NCBI GenBank assembly: GCA_020205615.1 | Contig: CM035153.1 | Location: 95,260,792 to 95,324,791 of the forward strand | DNA from: Panax quinquefolius | Taxonomy: Eukaryota > Streptophyta > Magnoliopsida > Apiales > Araliaceae | Direction: 5' to 3' | DNA: 64,000 bases | Part shown: positions 23,780 to 33,541 of the stretch, in pieces | How positions within the stretch are numbered: the stretch's first letter is position 1 | How the letters are laid out: each line of letters starts with the position of its first letter | The notes under the pieces: model-generated | The model's input: the letters and a program-made list of their open reading frames with translations, nothing else | Told to the model about the DNA's origin: nothing | The model's database searches: none | Translations under genes and position numbers: made by a program

Positions 23780-24020
23780 TAATTTAGTCATGTAAATATT
23801 ATCAAACTTGCACCAGCTCCCCTAATAGTAAATAATGTGATTCAATAGTAAATTATGTGACTCAATAGTTCTAGACATGTGAAAATTCGAATTACAGTAT
23901 AGTACCTCCATCTATACCTCCATTTTTAACTTAGTCATGCAAGTATTATCAATCTTGCACCAACTCCCCTAATAGTAGCAAGAATGTGAATCAATAGCAC
24001 ACACATGTGAATAAATAGTT
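23780..24020 (-). promoter_or_regulatory. Duplicated U3 block with repeated CATGTG/TCACAT words
   Basis: Two diverged copies of a block holding TTAGTCATG, TATTATCAA, CTTGCACCA and CTCCCCTAATAGTA begin near 23784 and 23931, about 147 bp apart, directly upstream of the TATA box on the element strand. Words such as CATGTGAA and AATGTGA recur every few tens of bases around them. The same duplication is present in the TE4 5' LTR (about 29229-29470) and in TE8 (about 52280-52470). By position it would be the enhancer region; this is inference. Confidence 0.6.
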
Positions 24021-24210
24021 ATAATCATGTGAATTAATAGCAATCAATTGCTCATTTATCCGGTTAAATACCCGATTGGTCAATATAACCTCTAGACATC
24101 AATTTTATCGAAATAAATGTCGATTTTCACTAACACAAATAATTCCAACACAATGAAATAATTTTTATCAAAAATATAATTTTTGAAATTTCGAAGTTTG
24201 AATTTTCCCG

Positions 24211-24236
24211 AAAAAGTCAACTGTTGACTTTTTGAC
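24211..24236. promoter_or_regulatory. W-box inverted repeat in T1 U3
   Basis: AAAAAGTCAAC and GTTGACTTTTT form an 11-bp perfect inverted repeat around one base, followed by TTGACC. TTGAC(C/T) is the core W-box bound by WRKY factors in plants. The same arrangement is kept at about 29657-29683 and 52012-52043. Confidence 0.65.
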
Positions 24237-25040
24237 CAAATAGTAAAAACCGAAAAATTTTGTGTTTATAGTCTATTTTTACTAATTTCATCGTTCTGGA
24301 CTCAAATTTCACGTCCGCGTCTTCAAACTCAACTCCGAACTCAACTTCAATTTTTAATAACATTCATCATTAATATTATAACTCACAATATTTATCAACC
24401 AGGTCGTTCCCAGGAAAGAGGGGGCTTTCCAATAAGGATTTCTCCCTATTGGCGCGTAATTAGGTGACCAAACCTCTCCTTGATAGAATTTCTAGACATT
24501 GTAAATATTGTAATTTAATAATATGAATAACTTTGTCGTCTTAATTATTGATTTAATAATATAACATATTATGCAGATGATACTGTGACAATAATCGAAT
24601 CAATAATATGAGAGATATGATGCAACAATTACTGTAGCAATAATTGAGTATAACTGAGTGACTTCTCACGTAAGCATCAAGAACCAATACCGTGTGCCAT
24701 TATGCAACCACGGGTATTACTGTACTTTTACTACCTGTTAGTTCAACAGTTTTAATGATAAAACTTCCACCGTTATTTTCATAAAAAATATTTTTGTCGT
24801 TTTCTCAATCCGATAATAATTCCCTTGTGGTTTCCACCAATGATTGTCTGCCGTCGTCATTTAATATTCCTGTTAAACTGAATATTCCCCGACCAATCGA
24901 ATATTATATAACAACTTGCGTACTTTGTAAAATTAATAAAAATTACCACAACTATAATGTTATCTCAAATCCACACCAAAATTTTGAAAAAAATATTTTG
25001 AGAAAATTAAATCTTTATTCGTAAAATCTGGGGTCTCACA

Positions 25041-25053
25041 ATCTCCCCTCCTT
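25041..25053 (-). other. Polypurine tract of TE4
   Basis: The minus strand reads AAGGAGGGGAGAT immediately before the LTR start TGTGAGACCCC. It fixes the inner edge of the 3' LTR and the orientation. Confidence 0.85.
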
Positions 25054-25600
25054 ATGAAATTTTGCCCTCAAAATTTACGTACGTACCTGGTATGACAAAG
25101 AGGTGAGGATACCTTTAATACCTTTATCGTCGAAAACATTAAATTCATCTTTGCAATACGGCCAAAGATATTCATTAACAATTCATCTTTGCACTACAGG
25201 CCAACTGTATAACCAATAATGTTGAGACTCAGCTTAATAGTATCACGACCGTGAATTATCCATGCACTACGGGCCAAGGATATTCGTGTTTTCAATTACG
25301 GTCATGATTATACCGAATAATCCCTGGTCATAATCATACCAAGTCCATCTATGCACTACGGACCAAAGATGACTTTTACCACATCATTTGTAACATTACG
25401 GTCATGATTATACCGAATAATCCCTGGTCATAATCATACCAAGTCCATCTATGCACTACGGCCAAAGATGACTTTTACCACATTATTTGTAACATTACGG
25501 TCATGATTATACCGAATAATCCCTGGTCATAATCATACCAAGTCCATCTATGCACAACAGGCCACAGATGACTTTCAACAAAATATAAATATGATGAGTA
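25054..25600. repeat. Tandem 99-100 bp repeat replacing pol in TE4
   Basis: Three units start at 25301, 25401 and 25500. Each holds ATGATTAT and ATAATCAT, which pair perfectly across a loop containing GAATAATCCCTGGTC, and then a CATCTATGCACTACGG...CCAAAGATG segment that can form a second stem. More degenerate copies of the second segment fill 25130-25290. Single copies of this unit occur inside T1 LTRs (about 3361-3540 and 27367-27480), so it is LTR-derived sequence amplified where pol should be. Confidence 0.8.
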
Positions 25601-25914
25601 GTTAATCAATCGATTCCTAAAATCACATCAAAGGCAAGTATTTTCAAAGAGATAAGATCGACAGGTAACGTGAAAGTGTCGATTTGAAGCACCAAGATTT
25701 ATAAACAGTGGAGGTAATGAAGGTTTCTACCAATAGAGTTTTAACTGATAAATCAAAGTCTAATTTCTCCGAAGTCAAATTTAAACATTGAACGCAAGCA
25801 AGAGAGATAAAATAATGGGTAGACCCGGTATCTAATAAGGCATAGACTTTGCAAGAGTTTATAATTAACTTACCCATAATAACTTCATTCGGGTTTCTCG
25901 ACAAACACTCTCAC
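25601..25914 (-). pseudogene. TE4 protease remnant
   Basis: On the minus strand the text reads NEVIMGKLIINSCKVYALL then DTGSTHYFIS, a retropepsin start with an intact DTG (25832-25824), and continues through the LTSEKLDFDL stretch shared with TE8. It breaks off after about 60 more residues, and no RT, RNase H or integrase follows. A stop separates it from the upstream coiled-coil ORF, so it would not be translated from the gag start without recoding. It is a relic. Confidence 0.8.
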
Positions 25915-26631
25915 TTAAACTACCGGATTTGGCTTTGCTATAAAGTACATTCCACCCTTAGTTGCTTCGTCACATTCCTGATCCATGATTTGAATCATTA
26001 TTCTCCGATCCATATCGAATTGGGGTTGACCACTCTGTACAGGGTAATTCCGAATTCGATGTTCGATTATCCCAATTGTTGTCCAAAAAGCGAAATCCAT
26101 TTCATCTATTTTGACTTTATTGGATCGAACGTCTTTTTCTATACTATCAACGCGTCGTGCGGCTGTTACCCACGCATCATCTATTCTTCTTCGTTCAGCT
26201 GTTTCTGCTTTCATCAGAACTTTGATCATAGCGTTCTCAGATTCCAGCTCTAATATCTTATACTCTGCCAAAGAGTGCTTCTGTTCAAGCATCGCACATC
26301 GGGTAACATAATTTTGAATTATTGTATCTCTTTGCTCCACAATCGCTTGCCGTTCTTCAGCCTGCTCTTCCAACTCATGAATACGATTATGTAATTCTAA
26401 ATTTTTATCATAAACTTCTTCTAAACAATTCTCCTCAGGTTTCTCTTCTTCCCCTTCTTCCTCACTCTCAGCTGCTACCTCTGCAACTAGCTCGGGTGCA
26501 ACTATTAGTTCTTCACTTACCACGTAGATATCTCTAATTTCTTCTTCGTCTGACATCACATTAACTTGGTTAGTGATTAAAGGTGTCTCAATGGTCTCAT
26601 TCACTCCATTGCTAACATTTTCAGTTGCCAT
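25915..26631 (-). CDS. TE4 chimeric ORF: T1 gag leader fused to acidic coiled-coil protein (238 aa)
   Basis: The ATG at 26631 (MATENVSNGV) matches the gag start of TE1 and TE8 (MASENVE...), and about 25 residues of that leader are kept. The sequence then switches to DIYVVSEEL, a very acidic stretch (EEEGEEEKPEEN), and a long heptad-rich region (NRIHELEEQAEERQ and onward, about residues 75-165). It ends with a region rich in charged residues. The VVSEE word and the HEL coiled-coil word match the pre-gag ORFs of TE3 and TE6. There is no gag core and no zinc knuckle. The frame is uninterrupted, and it is the only intact ORF of this pol-less element. I do not recognise a function; dimerisation through the coiled coil is inference. 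Confidence 0.7.
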   Translation of the reverse strand: MATENVSNGVNETIETPLITNQVNVMSDEEEIRDIYVVSEELIVAPELVAEVAAESEEEGEEEKPEENCLEEVYDKNLELHNRIHELEEQAEERQAIVEQRDTIIQNYVTRCAMLEQKHSLAEYKILELESENAMIKVLMKAETAERRRIDDAWVTAARRVDSIEKDVRSNKVKIDEMDFAFWTTIGIIEHRIRNYPVQSGQPQFDMDRRIMIQIMDQECDEATKGGMYFIAKPNPVV

Positions 26632-26803
26632 TTTCAAACACTGCCACAAAACAAGAGTTAATTAACATATCACATATTATCTCTATACTTTGACCGACCA
26701 ATTAAATACCAAATAAACTTAGGTAGGTTATACTAGCGAAGGAATTCCCCGTCTCTCCCCTCCTAGTTCTTGTCTCACATCTCAGCCATGGATCATATCC
26801 CTA

Positions 26804-26817
26804 AGCATTGATACAAA
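26804..26817 (-). other. Primer-binding site of TE4, degenerate
   Basis: The minus strand reads TTTGTATCAATGC next to the LTR end GGGCGTCACA. It resembles the initiator-Met site with about three changes. The downstream leader (TTAGGGATATGATCC) is shared with TE1. Confidence 0.65.
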
Positions 26818-28439
26818 CTGTGACGCCCCCAAAATAGGTATACATCACCTATTCTGAGTCGCCAAATACATGGTACAAAATTCAAATACAAACTTAAATA
26901 TACAACATGAGCTGTGAGTTTTAATACAATTATTTTCTTCTAGACAATATACAATACATTTATTATCACACTATTTCACAGAATAGTGAGGACTACTAAT
27001 ACTATCATCTGGACCGTCACTCCGTTCCCCGACTAGTCCCGGCTATGTTCTCATTTCCTGAAGAGAACAATGAAAGCAAAAGGGTGAGCTCAACTAGTCA
27101 GTAAGAAATACTATGACTAAGATAATGCAGGATAAATTATCATTAGCCTTCAATAATGTTAAACTGATAAAATACAATAGACATCAAGTTTAACAGAAGA
27201 GTGAACAAGCAATCCATTAAAAGAGTCAGGTAGAGAATAAAATCTACTATCTTCTATGATTTAAAAAGTTTTTCATCAACTTAATCGATGAGACTCAGCT
27301 TAATAAATAAACCACATCATCGAATCATCCTTGCACTATGGACCAAGGATATTTATTAAATCATCAATGGTCATGACTATACTGAATAATCCCTGGTCAT
27401 AATCATACCAATTCTATCTCTGCACGTAAGCCAAAGATATATAATTCAATAAACAATAGTCCATCTTCGCACGTAAGCCAAAAATAATTTTCATCACCAA
27501 TGATCAAATCCCTCATCAAAAATATGCATATACCTTATATAGGATTTCCAAGCCATAAAATCCTATTTTCCAACTTTGTTACTTCACATAACATATTTAA
27601 CTCATATATTCGTAACTAAACTATTTTCATGAAAAATAACAAATCAGTCCCAAAAATATTTCTTCTATGGGATTTAGCAGTATATAGTCCCATAATGAAC
27701 ATACATTTTTCTCGGAATTTTTAAAATTCATTTACTATTTTTTAAAAACCAATTTCTAATTAATTCCTTAACAAATTAGCTACCTCAAGTTTAACTCCAA
27801 AAATTTCCAAATCTTCGCAGAATCTTACACAAGTTAATGTGAACTTCCATTTTAAATTTCATGGTCATCGGAGTTATAAAACTCCAGTTATAGCATTTTT
27901 CGTCGGAAAAACCTAAATATTGAAATGGTCTTAACTTGCTCATTTTAAGTCGGAATGAGCTCATTTTTGGACAGACTGTTCTTCAAACCATATACTTTCA
28001 TGTCCCAAAAGGCCGGAAATTTTCTCACAAATTAAGTGGCCGAAACTGCCCTTTTGAAAATCTGGGCAGTAGCATTTTCGATATTTACAACTTTTGACTC
28101 CTTTGCTAAAATTAGTCCACACGAAAATCTACAACACCTTTTACAGTGATTCCACTTGGAGATGCTACAAAAGTCATAGATCTAACTCTAGAACTTGACC
28201 ACACTCAAAAATTAGAAATATAATAGGAGATATGGTCAATTGAATTTCATGTTCCGTTTTCACCAAAATCTGATTTTTCAACCCTTTATGATTTCTAATA
28301 AACTTTCATGTTTTCACATAATAACCAACATAACTAATCATAAAACTTACTAATACTTCATATACCCATGATTTTCATCAGTTCAAAGATTTTATTATGA
28401 CTCTCATCATAATCAACATAAATAGATCTTTTCCACAAT

Positions 28440-28930
28440 TTAATAAGGAATGAATACAAAGGATCATTCACCATGCATGTGGTAATTCACATAGACATGT
28501 TATTCCAACAGAATAATAAAAATGGAATAATTGAAGGATTCACCATGCATGCGATAGAGACCGCACAAACATGTTATTCCCAACAGAATAATAAAGAAGG
28601 GAACCAGGTCAGGCGTGATACGCACCGACAGGATATTCCAATAGAATAATAAAGAACAGAACAAGTTCAGGCAAAATTCTCACCGATAGGATATTCCAAC
28701 AGAATAATAAATAATGGAACCAGGTTCGGCGTAAATGCACAGACATGATATTCCAATAGAATAATAAATAATGGAACCAGGTCCGGCGTAAAACGCACAG
28801 ACAGGATATTTCGACAAAATAGTAAAGAATGGGATAATAGAAGAATTTCACCATATATGTAGTACTTTGCATATACAGGTTATTCCAACATAATAATAAA
28901 TAATGGAATAACAGAAATTCTCTTCATGAA
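28440..28930. repeat. Hairpin-unit tandem array in TE4 5' LTR
   Basis: The word TATTCC (or a close variant) starts at 28501, 28575, 28634, 28692, 28749, 28807 and 28881, giving spacings of 74, 59, 58, 57, 58 and 74 bp. The inner units carry a GGTCCGGCGTAAAACGCACA insert; the outer, longer ones carry a CACCATGCATG insert and a GGAATAA arm that can pair with TTATTCC. So the array has two unit types in a symmetrical order, long outside and short inside. Confidence 0.85.
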
Positions 28931-29137
28931 TAAGAAAGAAATAATACCACTTACAGGTACAACAAATAATATCCCTTACCTTAGAATAAAGTTGGATACT
29001 GGAATAGAAATGTAGCAGACTTCTTTTCTTCTTTCTCCCTATAGATTTTCTTTCTATAGCTTATCTCTATAATTTTTCTCTATAATAATTGCTCTATATC
29101 TTTGGTGAATTGGTGATGAATGATGAAAAATGAGCTT

Positions 29138-29146
29138 CTATTTATA
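29138..29146 (-). promoter_or_regulatory. TATA box of TE4 5' LTR
   Basis: The minus strand reads TATAAATAG within CTATATTTTTCTATAAATAG. This is the copy that would drive the genomic transcript of TE4. Confidence 0.75.
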
Positions 29147-29656
29147 GAAAAATATAGTTTCGATAATTGCACGTTTTGGGGCTCAAAATATTACAGTATA
29201 ATACCTTCCTCTTTTCCTTTATTTTTAATTTAGTCATGTAAATATTATCAAACTTGCACCACCTCCCCTAATAGTAAATAATGTGATTCAATAGTAAATT
29301 ATGTGACTCAATAGTTCTAGACATGTGAAAATTCGAATTACAAAGATAAGTACCTCCATCTATACCTCCATTTTAACTTAGTCATGCAAGTATTATCAAT
29401 CTTGCACCAACTCCCCTAATAGTAGCAAGAATGTGAATCAATAGCACACACATGTGAATAAATAGTTATAATCATGTGAATTAATAGCAATCAATTGCTC
29501 ATTTATCCGGTTAAATACCCGATTGGTCAATATAACCTCCAGACATCAATTTTATCGAAATAAATGTCGATTTTCACTAACACAAATAATTCCAACACAA
29601 TGAAACTATTTGTATCAAAAATATAAATTTTAAAATTTCGAAGTTTGACTTTTCCC

Positions 29657-29683
29657 AAAAAAGTCAACTGTTGACTTTTTGAC
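29657..29683. promoter_or_regulatory. W-box inverted repeat, TE4 5' LTR
   Basis: AAAAAAGTCAAC and GTTGACTTTTT face each other around one base and are followed by TTGACC, as in the other T1 LTRs. The position is about 0.5 kb upstream of the TATA box on the element strand. Confidence 0.65.
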
Positions 29684-30520
29684 CAAATAGTAAAAACCGG
29701 AAAAATTTATGTTTATAGTCTATTTTTACTAATTTCATCGTTCCGGACTCAAATATCACGTCTGCGTCTCCAAATTTAACTTCGAACACAACTTCAATTT
29801 TTAATAACATTCATCATTAATATTATAACTCACAATATTTATTAACCGTGTCGTTCCTGTGAAAGAGAGGGCTTTCAATAAGGATTTCTCCTATTGGCAC
29901 GCAATTAGGTGACCAAACCTCTCCTCGCAAAACTTCTAGACATTGTAAATATTGCAATTTAATAATATGAATAACTTTGTCATCTTAATTATTGATTTAA
30001 TAATATAACATATAATGCGAGATGATAATCTTTGTGACAATAATCGAATCAATAATACGAGAGATATGATGCAACAATTCATCGTAGCAATAATTGAGTA
30101 TAACCGAGTGACTTTCACGTAAGCATCAATAACCAATACCGTGCTACTATGCAACCATGGGTATTACTATTTTTTTTACTAAAAGTTAGTTCAACAATTT
30201 TAACCAGTAAAACTTCCACCGTTATTTTCATAAAAAATATTTTTGTCGTTTTCTCAATCCAATAATAATTCCGTTGTGGTTTCCACTAATGATTGTGTCA
30301 GTCGCATTAATATTCCCTGTTAAAACGAATATTCTCCGACCAATCGAATATTATATAACAATATGTACTTTGTAAAATTTATAAAAATTACCACAACTAT
30401 AACGTTATCTCAAATCCACACCAAAATTTTGAAAAAATATTTTGAGAAAATTAAATCTTTATTCGTAAAATCTGGGATCTCACAAAAGTAATAATGATGT
30501 GTTGTTTTCTTAACAGCAAA

Positions 30521-31600
30521 ATGCCGCCAAGAAGGAGACAATGAAATCAAGACACTAATGTTAACCAACCAGAGGGTGGTCCGGTTAATCCAATGCAAGA
30601 GTTCGTTAATCTTTTAACGGCTGCATTTAATAGAATGGGGGCTAATGTACCCATAATTCCTGGAGTAGTACAAGCTACTACTTTTAAAGACTTTAAAAGT
30701 GTAGGTCCGCCGGAGTTCAAAGGAACTACGGACCCTATAGAAGCCCAGATTTGGGTAAAAGAAATCGAGAAAACATTTGTAATAGAAAATGTTAAGGAGG
30801 GTCAGAAGGTTGCCTTTGCAACCTATTTGATGAAAGGAGAGGCCAATTTCTGGTGGGAGGCAAACCAGGCTAGGGCTGATATAGGAAACCTAACGTGGGA
30901 GAAGTTCAAGGAGATTTTCTTCGAGAACTACTTTCCCATGAGTATGCAAGGGAGGATGGAAATGAGGTTTCTTGAATTGAAATAAGGGATATAGCGGTCC
31001 TCAAAGATCTTTTGCCAAATTTAATGAATCAAGTAATTTGCTCCACATCAAGTGGACACTAAAGTGAGAAAGGCTAGAAGGTTCGAGCGGGGCTTGAACC
31101 ACAGCTCTATAGCCGAATTTCTGTGTTTCAAAGTACTTCCTTTGGAACCATATTAGAAAAGGAAATAATTACCGAAGGTGGCAATGAGGCTCTAAGCCAG
31201 TACCTCAAAGATAAGAAAAACAAAGGGGAAGTTGAGGGAGGGATGAAGACCGAAGGAGCCAGTGGTAGTGGCGACGGTCAAAAGAGAAAGGGCTTTAACT
31301 CTGGGAATACCGGAGTAAAACAAGGGGATTCCAAGAGAAGAATGGAGTCCTATAAAACCTGCGGGAAGACTCACTTAGGAGTCTATCTCAAAGGAAAGGC
31401 GGTATGTTACAACTATGGATAGGAAGGGCATATCTCGCCTAACTGTCCCAATCCAAAGAAAAACCACGGATGCTTTGTGTGTGGATCAACTGACCACATA
31501 GCAAAGAACTGCCCGAAGAAGGGTATGGAAGGAAATAAGGGCACTAATAGTGGTAAGTTGGCTATTAGTGGTCCAGCTTAGCCGGGTAGATCAATGGCCC
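30521..31600 (+). pseudogene. TE5 gag relic (T2 family)
   Basis: The gag ATG at 30521 (MPPRRRQ) is followed by TGA at the eighth codon; a downstream ATG at 30593 opens 130 residues of gag core including FWWEA and the FKEIFFENYFP stretch. TAA at 30983 and later indels break the rest. In the zinc region the first CCHC has lost a cysteine (CYNYG then TAG), while the second (CFVCGSTDHIAKNC, about 31471-31512) is intact. Only 36 bp of leader remain, because TE4's LTR ends at 30484; the 5' LTR, primer site and any pre-gag ORF are gone. Confidence 0.85.
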
Positions 31601-33541
31601 GCACTTTTTTATATACGGTCCAAGATGCGGTGGCATCGGGGATGTAGTTCACAGTATTATTTCGATCAATAACATAAATGCTTACGTTCTATTTGATTCG
31701 GGTGCTACTTGTTCGTTTATAGCATGTGATTTTGCAAAACGATTAGAATTATTTCCTGAAAAGTTGCCTAAACCTTTGAACATTAAGGTAGCAAACGAAG
31801 AGATAATTCCTGTTGAAGATATTCATAGGAGTTGTTACGTAGATATACGTGGTTGTAAGTTATCGATAGATTTAATACCGATAAAGTTGGGAGAATTCGA
31901 TGTAATTCTCAAAATAGATTGGTTGATTAACCATGGAGCAATTATAGATTGCCAAAAGAAATGTGTGAGCATCAGGACGTTGAAACAACCTCCTATAGTA
32001 TTTTATGGTAACAAATCACCGGGACGCTCGTGTTGTCTTACGATGACCCAAACTAGAAAACATTTAAGGAAGGGATGTGTAGGTTATCTGTGTCATGTTG
32101 TTGACACCCAGCGAGTGGGAGCAACCATGGAACAAATACCTATAGTGAACGAATTCATGGATGTGTTTCCAAGTGAGTTACCGGGTTTACCGCCGGATAG
32201 GGAGATCGAATTTGTGATAGACATTGTGCCAGGAGTGGCACCAGTCTCAAGGGCCCCATACCGTATGACGCATGTGGAAATGAAAGAGCTAATGGTACAG
32301 CTATAAGAACTATTAGATAAAAAGTACATTCAACCAAGTGTTTCCCGTGGGGGCATCGATGTTGTTTGTCAAGAAGAAAGACAGATCGTTAAGGCTTTGT
32401 ATCGACTATCGAGAGTTGAACAAGTTAACGATAAAGAATAAATACCATTGCCCAGAATCGATGATCTCTTTGATCAATTGAAAGGGGCAAAGTATTTTTC
32501 TAAAATAGATTTGCGGACGGGGTACCACCAGTTGAAGGTTAGGAAGGAAGATGTACCAAAGACGGCATTCAGGACTCGTTATGGTCATTAGGAGTTTCTG
32601 GTGATGTCATTTGGGTTGACTAATGCACCAGTTGCATTTATGGATATGATGAACAGAGTGTTCAAACTATATTTGGACAAGTTTATCGATGATATTCTAG
32701 TCTACTCTAAGACGCCAGAAGATCATGCTGAACACTTAAGATTGGTGTTGGAGACACTTAGAAAGGAAAAGTTATATGCAAAATTCACCAAGTGTGAATT
32801 TTGGCTAGTAAAGGTGCAGTTTTTAGGTCATGTCATTGACCACGAAGGGATTTCAGTGGATCCAGCGAAGGTAGAAGCGGTGATGAACTGGGAACAACCG
32901 AAAATGCCGACTGAGGTGCAGAGTTTCCTAGGGTTAGCGGGATACTATCAAAGATTTATCCAAGATTTTTCAAAGATAGCTACCCCATTGACTAATTTAA
33001 CAAGGAAGACGGTGAAATATGTATGGACGGATAAATGTGAAGACAGTTTTCAAGAATTGAAGAAAAGATGAAGTGAAGCGCCTGTTTTGTCATTGCTGGA
33101 TGATTACGGGGAAATTTTATAGTGTATAGTGATGCTTCGCATAGAGGACTTGGTTGTGTGCTAATGCAGCATGGCAAAGTCATTGCGTATGCATCACGAC
33201 AGTTGAAGGATAATGAGAAAGTTTATCCTACTCATGATCTGGAACTGGCCGCAGTAGTGTTTACCCTGAAGATATGGAGACATTATCTTTATGGGGAAAA
33301 ATGTTAGATATATACGGACCATAAAAGTCTAAAGTATATCTTCACTCAGAAGGAGTTGAATATGAGACAGAGAAGATGGCTGGAGTTGATAAAGGATTAC
33401 GTTTATGAGATCCTATATCACCCTGGAAAAGCCAATGTAGTTGTCGATGCCTTAAGTAGGAAGGGTAGGGAAAAGTTGTCTATGTTAACGGCTCAAAATG
33501 AGTTAATAACAGAGATGGCTAGGATGGAAATATAATTAAAG
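31601..33541 (+). pseudogene. TE5 protease-reverse transcriptase-RNase H relic
   Basis: The protease DSG triad is intact (31695-31703). The protease-RT linker is open to TAA at 32304. RT is damaged by a frame change near 32340 and TAG at 32588. It also lacks the four residues expected before the catalytic pair: it reads LDKFIDDIL where TE6 reads [13 protein letters not shown], a 12-bp deletion beside the Asp pair at 32688-32693. RNase H (about 33000-33535) has YSDASHRG and is broken by TGA at 33069 and TAG at 33304. Confidence 0.87.

Larger units (their letters stand above)
22387..25040 (-). mobile_element. TE4 3' LTR (T1 family, left-truncated)
   Basis: This 2,654-bp stretch aligns along its whole length with 27842-30484 of the TE4 5' LTR (2,643 bp), with only scattered differences by eye, and ends in GGGGTCTCACA. 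The first 1 kb (plus-strand left side, the U5 end) is missing and is replaced by a junction with the TE3 LTR. The close similarity of the two LTRs suggests a fairly recent insertion compared with TE1 or TE2. A divergence count would date it. Confidence 0.88.
26819..30484 (-). mobile_element. TE4 5' LTR (T1 family, 3,666 bp, complete)
   Basis: The LTR is complete from TGTGACGCCCCC to GGGATCTCACA. On the element strand U3 is about 1.34 kb, the TATA box is at 29146-29138, and R-U5 is about 2.3 kb. TE8 has the same U3 length but an R-U5 of only 0.4 kb; the extra 1.9 kb here holds the hairpin array, a long unique stretch and one copy of the ATGATTAT unit. The right end abuts the TE5 leader at 30485, 36 bases before the TE5 gag ATG. 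A minus-strand reading frame at 28609-28872 encodes repeated peptides only because it lies in the array. Confidence 0.9.

Noticed and set aside
28440..28930. CRISPR-like regular repeats with a period of about 58 bp
   Set aside because: Units are degenerate, have no unique spacers, and sit inside a plant LTR with no cas genes.
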